Position numbers and translations under genes: made by a program. Source: Saturnia japonica (taxonomy: Eukaryota; Arthropoda; Insecta; Lepidoptera; Saturniidae). Taken from it: 64,000 nt of DNA. The notes beneath the pieces were generated by a model. The model searched no databases, had not been told where the DNA came from, and was given only the letters and a program-made list of their open reading frames with translations. Below, in pieces: positions 22,286 to 33,100 of the stretch (position 1 is the first letter of the stretch; every line of letters begins with the position of its first letter). The DNA lies in contig CM065334.1 of assembly GCA_033032175.1 (NCBI GenBank), forward strand, positions 6,755,705 through 6,819,704, given 5' to 3'.

Positions 22286-23149
22286 TTGAAGTGAAACTTC
22301 TTTATCGACGTATGGGAGAAATTTTTGTAGCAATCGTCACGTTTTTCGGTTACGCGCCATGTTGCTTTTTTTATCAAAGTTTAGTATAGTGACGTAAAGA
22401 ATATAATGTAATATATTATAATAATAACAACAATATATTAGTTTTGAAGTTTGGTTTGAAATAAGAATAACAATATATTAATTTGAAAGTGATAAAATAA
22501 AAAGACTTATTCAAATTTAAGTGAATTTACAAAAAAAGTGAGAGTGATTATATATTTCGTTTTATAAATTCAACACGTATGAGCATGATTTTAATATTTA
22601 TTTGAGGTTAACCTCACTTTTTGATAGTAAGTATCAGTGAATGTATATAATCTGTTAAAATTAGCAAGTATTAATAAATATGACTGTAAATCTAGTGAAC
22701 ATTATTAATTCTAAAAACAATAAAAAATATAAATTAAATAATAATTTAAAAATAAAACAAAACACGATTAGAAAATAAAAATATGTATACGTACATGTTT
22801 TTTAATTATTCGTTTTTAATGATTTATTTATTCATTTTTAATTTTATAAAATCGTTGCATTTCTACAAGATTAACTGTCATCATATAATTGTATTACTTT
22901 GAAAAGATAATTCCAATTATTTGTTCATAACTTGTAAATATAATACAATAAATTAAATAGCAATGATATTATAATAAGAACAATGATAAAATAAATTACT
23001 CATTAATTGTATGCATGTCTATAATAATAAAATGGCTTTAATTTAATACGGAAAAAATTGTTTTTCTTAAGGCTTAAGCCTTATCTACCCCATTTTCGTG
23101 AAGTTGCAAATAGTAGAAAAATGATATGTCGTAAAGAAGTTTCACTTCT
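22286..23149. mobile_element. Non-coding element with GAAGTGAAACTTC ends
   Basis: The left end TTGAAGTGAAACTTCTTTAT plus CGACGTATG matches the reverse complement of the right end ATATGTCGTAAAGAAGTTTC plus ACTTCTTA over about 27 bases. The core word GAAGTGAAACTTC is itself palindromic. The interior of roughly 860 bp is AT-rich and non-coding. The word also ends the family B repeats at 49951 and 58948, so the elements may be related. Confidence 0.55.
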
Positions 23150-23306
23150 TACCTGTATACTCTGGTACACACACACTTTTTTTTTTTTACTAAATATTAT
23201 GCACACTTTGTATATACTTTTCTCTTGCTCCCCTGGAAGACTGGTAGAGAATCCTTTTTAGGATTCAGCCCTCCAATTGCACTCTTTTTTTGTGCAATAA
23301 AGAATA

Positions 23307-23675
23307 CTAGCGATCACCCTAAGGTCGAAATTCAACCAGGGACTTTTTGATCATAGACTATTTTCTGTTTGACATTTGCAGTATTCATGAACCTAAACAA
23401 TGAGTATTATCTACATCACTTGCTGTCACTTTTCGTTCAGTGACAATGTCAATATTTTGGTGAGTTTAAGTTCAATGGCACTGGTCGGTTTAGGATTCGC
23501 AGTATTAATTAATTTAATTTAATATATTAATAACAGATATTATAGATAAATTTTATCTTTCTGCACTCCTTCTCCATATAAACTTCAACCATGTCAAATC
23601 TCACAAACTTCCGAGCACGCAATACGCTTAAAAGCGGTAGAAATCTTTTGCTTCCCGTATGAATATAAACGAATA
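23307..23675 (+). repeat. LINE-like repeat, family C copy 1
   Basis: It begins CTAGCGATCACCC and continues with GACTATTTTCTGTTTGACAT, CACTTGCTGTCAC, GGTTTAGGATTCGCAGTATT and CTGCACTCCTTCTCC to AAGCGG. It matches 28619, 34708 (reversed) and 61871. It ends about 12 bp from the stop codon of the minus-strand bZIP gene. Confidence 0.8.
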
Positions 23676-23686
23676 TATTATATATA

Positions 23687-24139
23687 CTAACCATTGTTAT
23701 CTTCAAAAGCGTACACTATTCGCCGCGGCGCCGACTGCTTCCTACCGTGATTTCTCCGTCTACCCTCCTTGACGGATAAATTTAAAACTCCCCCCTCCTC
23801 TAGCAGTCCTTTGATACCGTTCTCCTCTTTCAAAACAACACTCTTCACGCTCGACGACATTTTATCGTTCGATATAAAAATCGTCTTAGCGAATATTTTC
23901 TTCCTGTCGTCGCCTTCCGTCTTGAACATGTGGTTGACGCTCTGCTGCACTAATTTGTCGATGCAACACTGGAATATGTTCTTGTCCTGCTCTAACTCGT
24001 GCGTAAAGCATTCCGCTAGAATGGGAGATATGGTCTCTTTGACCGTCACCTTTTTTATTTCTTTGGGCGTTTGAGATTCGTTTGTCGTATTTGTATATAT
24101 TAATGGTACCTCAGTAATGTCCGAACGTTCTTGGAGCGT
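23687..24139 (-). CDS. bZIP gene, exon 4 (last)
   Basis: The acceptor is TTTTCAG directly before the first base (plus-strand CTGAAAA at 24140). It starts in phase 0 with TLQERSDITEV and reads 150 residues to TAG at 23687-23689. It contains ECFTHELEQDKNIFQCC and a basic end (GRRRNHGRKQSAPRR). A GTTAGT just before the stop could act as a donor, so a further exon is not excluded. Confidence 0.75.
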   Translation of the reverse strand, partial: TLQERSDITEVPLIYTNTTNESQTPKEIKKVTVKETISPILAECFTHELEQDKNIFQCCIDKLVQQSVNHMFKTEGDDRKKIFAKTIFISNDKMSSSVKSVVLKEENGIKGLLEEGGVLNLSVKEGRRRNHGRKQSAPRRIVYAFEDNNG

Positions 24140-27100
24140 CTGAAAATAAAATAAATAAAAAATCTATCTACATATAGTTTTTTTTTTAATTTCGATCTGA
24201 ACTTACTGTTAGCCTGAGGGGCCCTATCCAAAAACAGAGCCGCTGATGGCTTTATAGCTTTACCGGACTTGGGGGCGAGCGCTTAAGGAAGCGCAAGGGT
24301 GCCAAAGTGGCCGGACCTCGGCTTGGGCGGTTGCCGCGATCGCAATTAAGTCGCGATCTGACTAATTCCCTATCCGTAAAATTCGAGCTAAACTAACATA
24401 TATGTCGACATCGAGTCTTATTCGGAACGCCAGCGCCATCGGGCGGCAGTATGGAGATGACTCACTTTCTTGTTAGCGGGCGACGCGTGCGGACGTCACT
24501 AAAACTATCGCGCGTTCTGAGAGACGTACCCTATTATTAATTATGCGTGCCTACCTACATACTGTCTGGTAATATCTAATCCGTGTACGAGTTTGTTCTA
24601 TCCAACTACCCACCGACGCCCAAGGTTATAAACGTTGAAAATGAGCATTACTAACTATGGAGAAGCTCATCCTCCGTCATATACATAATATACAGGTCCC
24701 TGCCTCCTGGGAGGAAGGAAGGAACATGTATGTATTTAGTGATATGAAATATGGTATTATCGTGGCTTATGTATAAAAGATGGTCATATACTAAAGCGGA
24801 CTCTTTTTAGATATACTAAGGTCCAATATTTTTGTAGAACATTGTACACATTTAAATATCATTAACTATTACGTCAGCACAAGCGGATAAAGCAGTTCGG
24901 GAGGGCATCCACTTCCCGATTACATAATAAAAATCAATATTTAAGGTTTGCTGATGGTTGTAGTCTAATGTTAGATAGTCTATACTATCCCTTGAGAGTC
25001 TGACTATTATATAGAAAACGAATTTTTCGAATCCGACTCGTAGTTCCAGAGATTAGCTTGTTTAAACAAACAAAAAACTCTTCCGTTTAATTATGTTAGT
25101 ATAAATAGGCTATAGCAATTGTCCATCATAATTTTACAAATCGTAAAAAAAAATTCAACAGATTTTATGAAATACTAGCTTTGCCCGCGAATCTTGCTAC
25201 CCCCAATCCCGTTATTTTAGAATCAAAAATGTTTATTGTCGGTGTTCTTTAAAATACATACTCTCGCTGACTCGTTTGTAGGTCTTTTTAATGTCTACAT
25301 ATATATAGCACTTTAATTTTGTATATCTCATGGTTTACTCAGTGTAAACCATTTAAGCGGCCGAATTTACGCAGCGTGACCAGTTATTTTATCTACGCAG
25401 AACCCTAATTTTATTCTCTTTATAAAATTAAAAAAGTCTAAGTTACCCTTTATAACATGAGCTATATCTACCAGTGAAAGTCCCGTCAAAATCGGTCCAA
25501 CCGAGACAAACCAAGACAAAAAATTAAAAAAAGGGCTTTTTGTTGTAGGTATCTTATATAATTTCATATGCATTTTGTAAAAAGCTGTTATTTTGACATT
25601 ACAAACAGACGCTATTAATCCATCATCTTCCTCGTCCTCCACGTCCTTCCACCTGCTACGATCCTGGCATACATCTTTCGCTTCTTCAACATTCATTAAT
25701 CTTTTCATGCATGCTCGTCAGTTTAGAGTACTCATGACCTGACCTTCCTTCAGAACGTCTCCGATTTGATCTACCAACGTTTCCTTTCACACTCGCATCT
25801 TATCTTATCATATCATCGTACATTTTCCGTAAAATTTTGATACTAGGATATATGTCTCACCTGAACAAGATACCTCCTGAGAGCAACGCACTGGTCCTGT
25901 ATCGTGTCTCTCTGCTTTTCAAGAGTGCGCCTTTCTAGTAGGGCGTCCTTCTGACAGGCCTGCAGAGCTCTTAGCTCGCGAGTCAGTCGCCGCAGATGCT
26001 CGACGCTCCGCCGGCGGCTGTTCTGCGACGCTAACTGTAATTCAGTTATATTCATATTTAACTTCTTCGTTTATGAATCGATATGGGTGATTATTTTTTT
26101 ATTTGTTAGGGGATACCTCTAGGGGTACGAGGTGGTCCCATTTTAATTTCATTGGCATTGGACCTTTAACTTCTAAGATACAACAGGTTTTTTTTTTTTT
26201 TTTTTTTGTTAAAAATTGTCTTGTAATTATTTAATACAACTATGGTGGCAAAGAAGACTACGGTCCGCCTGGTGGTAAGCGGTTACCGTAGCCTATGGAT
26301 GTTTGTAACACCAGAGGTGTCACTAGAGTGTTGCTCACCTTGAACCCCTCATACCAAAGAGCTTTGAAAAGTACTCAACGCAGGCACACGACACAAGGGC
26401 TATTGTAAAGAGAAGTTTGAAAATTTATCTGCAGTTAATATCCCCCCCCCCACCCCCCACCCCCCACACTTTCACACACATACACGTACACACCGCAAAC
26501 AAGCATATGGTCCGTCCCAAGCGAAAATGGGCGATACGTATCGATATACAGCGATAAGTATCATATCCCTTGTCGTACATATTGTAACGTATTATTTTCG
26601 ATAACATCCTAACCAAATTCGAGTTAAGTACTCACACTTAAGTAAGTAATTAGGTACTTAAGCACTTAAGCACCAAATCTAGGTCCATGGAAAACGGCCG
26701 GAACTCTTGCCGTGTTTAAACCGAAATTACGTTAAAAAACCTATCTCTGACCTATTCTAACTTATATATCATAAGAACCAAAGAAAACGACAAACTTTAG
26801 TACAAAAAATCATACATCGTGCGGCAGACATTTTGTTTATAAGTTATTCTGTTGTAAACCGCCAAAAATAATTATGTAACATTACTGAAGAAAGCACCGA
26901 ACAATTCTAACAAAAAGATAAACTACTTAGTCTGCCATAAATATTGTCTGTTACAAGGAAAAAACTTTTTTTTTCTATTGCATAAATCATTTATTACTGT
27001 AATGTGTGTTAGTTTATACATTAATATAATAACAATAAAAATATATGAAGCTCATTCAAAATGATCGCCATTGGCTTTAATACAGTCCTTTCAACGTTGA

Positions 27101-30100
27101 GGCCAGTTATCAATGGAAACACGCACTTTTTCCATGGGGAAATTCTTCACTGCCAATCTTATGGATTGTTTTAGGCACTCCAAATTATCATGGCGTTTAG
27201 AGCACGCCATACTCTCCAAAACTGACCATAAATCCAGCGGATTAAGAACGGGACTAGATGACGGTCAGTCTTCAGCTCTGATGAAGTCCGAAACGTTCGT
27301 TTCCAACCACGCTTGAGTGGATTGAGCTTTATGACCCGGTGCTGAGTCTTGCTGAATGGTCCATTCTTAGTTATGGAACATGGTGTTGTTAAGAGGCTTA
27401 ACCACCTTCTCAAGAATCGTATCTCGATGCACTTGTGCCGATGTTTTGATACCTTTTTCACAAAAGTATGGCTCAGGCACTCCTTGATAGCTAACACCCC
27501 ATCAGAACATCACTAAAGTCGGATAATGTCCACGTTGTACTCTGCTGACTAATTGGGAAGCTTCTGCAGAGCTTCGAGCATAAACTCGTTCATTGTGCTT
27601 GTTAAAACATTGCTCAATAGTAAAAAAAATTTCGTCAGTAAATAACATTTTTCTATGACCTCCCTTTGCGCACCGCTTAAGAAGTTTTTTTTTTACCACC
27701 CTGTCAACTGGAAGTACCCTATAGGGCTTTATTCCCTTTGCGAGTTTTAAAATATGCAGCATAAACGGCCGTATCTTTTTATTTGCATTAAGTTAGAAGT
27801 TCGTTTGTTTCACAGCTCTAAGACATAGCAGACCTGAGTATTTGATATTAATTTCAACTTGATACCTCCACGCCACGCACTCCTGAGAAAAAGAGTCTAG
27901 ACAGACGGACAACAAAGCGATCTTATAAAGGTTCCCTTTTTCCTTTTGAGGTACGGAACCCTAAAAATAGAAAACATCGTAAGTATCGATTCAAAACGTT
28001 ATTATATATGAATGTATCGATACGTCGTATTTCGATTCTTATCATTACAAATGGATTCTTTTTCCATGTCTAAAACGAAGCGTCCGCGGAAAGAATCTCC
28101 CCTGGAACCGGAATGTCTGCGACCATTTAGAATCCAAGGTTTGAGGATGAACTACCTGCCGAGTTTTCCCTTTGCCTGCGAATTCACTATGAGAGATATT
28201 CATCATCATAATCATGGCAGCCGAAAGACGTACACGACTAGAAATAGGCCTTGCCCAAAGATCGCACCATCGATCAGCCCTGCGACTCCAGCAACCTTTA
28301 CCAGGTTATATGCTCATGCTGCGTCTTCCGGTATGTGGGTAACACTCGAGAACTCTTCGGTACCATCGGACATCCGTCCCACGAACTACGTGACCCACCC
28401 ACTGCCACATAAGTCTAACTATTATTAGGACCATGTCGATGACTTCGATTCTATTGCGGATCTCATCATTTCTAATTCAATCACGCAGCGTAACTCCGAG
28501 CTTTCTTACCAGACTCGTCGTTAGCGACCACGTCTCAGCACCAGATGAAGGAATATATTTTTAAATTACTATAGGTTATTTGACTGGCTTCTTAGTCCCA
28601 AACAAGTATTTATTCAAACTAGCGGTCGCCCTATGGTCGAAATTCGATCAGCGACTTTTTAATCATAGACTATTTTCTTTTTGACATTTGCAGTATGAAC
28701 CTAAACAATGGATAATTATATCACTTGCTGTCACTTTTCGTTGAGTGGCAAATTACAATATTTTTGGGGGGGGGGGGTCTAAGTTCAATGGCACTGGTCG
28801 GTTTAGGATTCGCAGTATTAATTAATTTAATTTAATATATTAGTAACAGATATTATAGATAAATTTTATCTTTCTGCATTCCTTCTCGATATAAACTTTA
28901 ACCATGCCAATTCTCAGTCTTCCGTGCACGCAATACACTTAAAAAATTTAAAGCTTTTGCTTCACGTATTAATTATATATATTTTTATAGTGCTCTTAAA
29001 ACATCACAATAATATAACTCGATATTATAATAATAGAGGTATCAAAATTACAAAACACTAAGGAGTGCAAGGGAACTCCAATGAATGACAGACGTGTGAC
29101 GTCACGGCACATTCAGCCAATCCAGTCTATTTCCGATCACGTGTCGTTAGCTCAAAAAATTACATTTCTCTTCTGGCTTTTTAAAAAAAATAGTTAATTA
29201 TTTTTGAGTTATATTAATACAAAACACTTAAAGCCCATATTCTGTGCGAATATCTATAAATATGATATTATTTTTCACACTGTCAAATAAGCCTGGCACA
29301 GAGCATCGTTTTTTTTTTAAATATTTTATGTACCAACATTGGTTGTTAGTAGGTAATGTATTTTTTCTCATGTTCTTCCTTTGTTTTCGCGACCTACCCT
29401 TTTCTCTTAGTCCAGCAATATATAATGCAATAATAATCATAATCTGGTCTAATCTGAGGCCTTAAGTATATAGTGTAGGCACGGCTGAAAACCAGCGCTA
29501 TCGTATTTTGCTATAGCATATGCTGAGCTGAGGTCCTTTTTGATCTTTAGTGCGGTATTTACATGGCAACATTGTTGTGTTAATTATGTCCGTATTTTCC
29601 TTTTCAAATAAACGTTCATTATTTCTTACTAAATTTAATGACTGGTAGCACGCACTTGAACAGACTAATCCTGCGATGGGTCCCAGGGCATGCAGGAGTT
29701 CCAGGCAATGAGTCTGCGGACGAACTTGCAAGAGCCGGAGCTGCGGAAAAACAGATTGGTCCTGAACCATTCTGTGGTATCCCAAAAAGCCTTGTTCGAT
29801 TAACCTTAAGGAACCATTACAATCAAGAAGCAATAATGTTCTGGTACAATTTACCAGGACAAAATCATTCCAAAGAGCTTATTGGCGCTTTTAACCAGCG
29901 TAGGCTGGAGAAGCTCTGATGCTCAGTAGGAATCAACTACGAATCTTAGTGAGGCATCACTGGACACTGTTGTCTAAATAAACATTTGTACAACATAGGT
30001 GTCCAGGGCACAAAAGATTGCAGATTCTGCAAAAGTGCGGACGAAACTCAAAGCACTTTTGTGTGATTGTGACATAATACCTAAACGTAACCGGATTCTG

Positions 30101-33100
30101 AAAGCACGTGCTGCTTCAGAAGATTCAGTTGCTCTCTGCCAATAAAGTCCTGCAGTTCATCAAAGCTATAGGACTTGATGGACTTTAGCAGTTCGATCAC
30201 AATAGATCTCATTGTCGCAGTGATACAGGACTGCATAAGCCTGCACAGCCCCCGTTTAGAATAATAATAATAACACGCACTTGTCAAAGACTTTTTCGTC
30301 TTGAGATATCGCCGTATCTTGAACGAGAAGATGTTACGTAGACACTCGTAGGTATGAATTATTTCGTAAAACGTCGAGACATGCACCGTGTGAATAAGCT
30401 ATAAACGTATCAAATGACTGCGCGGCGACCGCAAGCCAGTTCCTATAACATCACACATGAGTACCTGCGCAACAAACAACACTATAAAACCGGCTATACC
30501 CCGCGGGTTCACTCGCGTTTAATTCTCATTACATACTGGTCCGCAGGGCCGAGGCGTGCCGAGAGTCTTCAGGGGTGTACAGCACCCAGGCGGCAAAGAA
30601 AAAGTGATGCACATTTTTATATAACAAAGGTGGCTAACAAGCATACGACCCGCCTGATGTAAGCGGCTACTGAAGCCTATGGATGCTTGTAATACCAGGT
30701 ATCACTAGCGAATTGCTGATCTTGAACCCCCTATCCCAAGTAGAGAGGAATCTCCAAGGAAATATCTCTGTGCTTACCGGTCTTGCCTACGTCAACGACA
30801 GCGGCGGATAGGCAAAGTTCAATTATAAATTTTTATATACTACATAATTCAAATTGCGCGAATATATTGGGCGAAGGGACAACATAACAACTTCACTTTT
30901 ATTTAACACTCAATTTTGCTCCCCGTGTTATTTACGCACCGCGGACTATATATGACAAGGTAATTTATAAACAAATAAGAAAACCATATTCAATGATTTT
31001 CAAGTCTTTCCTGGAGTACCTATCTTCGAAGTTGAAGGTCCAAAGCTAATGAAATTAAAATGGGAGCACCCTTGAGGTATCCTCTATCCAACAAAAAAAA
31101 AAATCATCCAAATCGATTCTTATACAAAGAAGTTATGGCTGAACATCCATTTTTTTTCATATACATTCGAATTGAGTAACCTCCCGTCTTTTCGAAAAGA
31201 AAAAAAAACGATTCTTAACAATGTAAAATGAGATGTTATTTGAAAACTCACAAACACAAGTTCTTGGCTATTTTATAACTAAAATTGATGAAAACCAAAA
31301 ATGGAAATTCCATCAATTTTAATAGTATACGACAATCAACTGATTATTCAATCAATTACTAACTTTTAAAGTAATTTTTTTTTATATGCCACAAATACGC
31401 GTCATTATGGTCATGTGACGTTATCATTTAATAAATAATACTAAGGTTAATAAAGGATTTTTGTGGATATTAATTTCTAGCTGTGCTCCACGGTTTCACC
31501 CGTGTTCATTTTATACGACAAACACCGCAACGCCAAAGCACCCGTGTACCCTATCATAATAATTGATGTTCCCGCAAGTATAAATTATTGTAATTTTTCA
31601 TTATCTCCTAAAGTATGTGTCCAAATAACACACTCTCAAGAGCATAATTTAACTTCATAAAATTGTCTTTATGATGAAGTATCTTTATTCTTAAAGATTA
31701 ATATGCCATGTAAAAAAATTACTTTTCAATTTTCAACAAATCTTTGTCACTAAATAACTTATTGTGGCTTATGTATAAGAGATAGGCAAATATGCTATCG
31801 CAGACTTTTTTTGGGTATACATAATAAGGACCAATATTTTTGTAGAATATTGTATTTACGTATCATTTACCATTACGCCAGCGCACGTGGATAAAGCATT
31901 TCGGGAGAGCTTTCACCTCCAACTTACGTAACAAAAATCAATACATATTTAAGGCTAGCTGATAGTTATAACCCAATGTTAGATAGCTTATACTATTCCT
32001 CGTGAACCTGGCTATCGTATACAAAAATAATTTTTCGAATCAGACTGGTAGTTCCAGGAATTAGTGTGTTTAAACAAACAAACAAAAACACTCTTCTGCT
32101 TTATTATATTAATATAAATTAATTTAATTTAATTTATAAACATACAATCAACTCTATAATTAAGAAACTTGTTGGTATATATAACCTTTGGGATATATAT
32201 AAACATATTTTATTTTTAGGAACAAGCAATGAAGCTGTAAACTGAAAGGTCCTCAAAACTGCTAGGTATGTACAATATAGATATACTGAGATATACACAT
32301 AATTAGACCAAGGTTTGTAAACAAATAATTTTTTTTTAATTGTAATAGATTTTAAATAATCCTAGACTTTTTAACTTTTTTATTAAAGTGGTCTCAACCA
32401 GAATATAAAAACAGGAATTACTCACCCTATTCTTGATTCTTCTCCTTAGACCTTTGAGGAATGCAAGGTCTTCTTCATTGAGCTTAAGGGAATGAACTCT
32501 GTCAGCATATTTGCATGTAGGTAAACCAGCAACTTCTTCCACGGTCATATTGATACCTCTAGCTGTAAAATATGTACAATAATCTATACATTCTTTGAAG
32601 ATGTTAATCTCTGGAAATAATGATCAAATTTGAAAAAAGAATTACATTTAATATCATAATTATTGAGGAAGGTTTTAGGCAATATTAATGTGAACTAATA
32701 TGACTAGCTGTAGGCAAGTGCAGTAAGTGACAACGATAGGCAACATGGCAACATTGGCGGCGGCGCGATGGTAAGACTTTTAACACGTGACGCGGGGAGA
32801 AAAGGACAGAACTACGATATAAACCAAGATAGAGAGATGAGCGCGACATTGCGTCAGGTGTTTAATTACAGGGATGTTACGAATGTCATATTTTGAAAAT
32901 TCGCGAATGCGGATATGATTACGGCGGATACGTGTTTTCAGGTCCGGATTGCACATCACTTGAGCAATTCAGGACGAAAATCATTCGTAAAAAATTCGCA
33001 TCATTTATGCAAATGCGAGGATTGAAGCGAATTTTTAATATGATGCGAATCTTTCGCATACGCGAATGCGAACATTCGTAACATCCCTTGTTAATAATGT

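Noticed and set aside
27171..27497. 108-residue minus-strand protein
   Set aside because: It is a wrong-frame reading across the mariner relic, whose real frame carries the transposase motifs.
28012..28428. Host protein of 138 residues on the plus strand
   Set aside because: Its reverse strand is the decayed end of an RTE LINE, so the plus-strand frame is a shadow.
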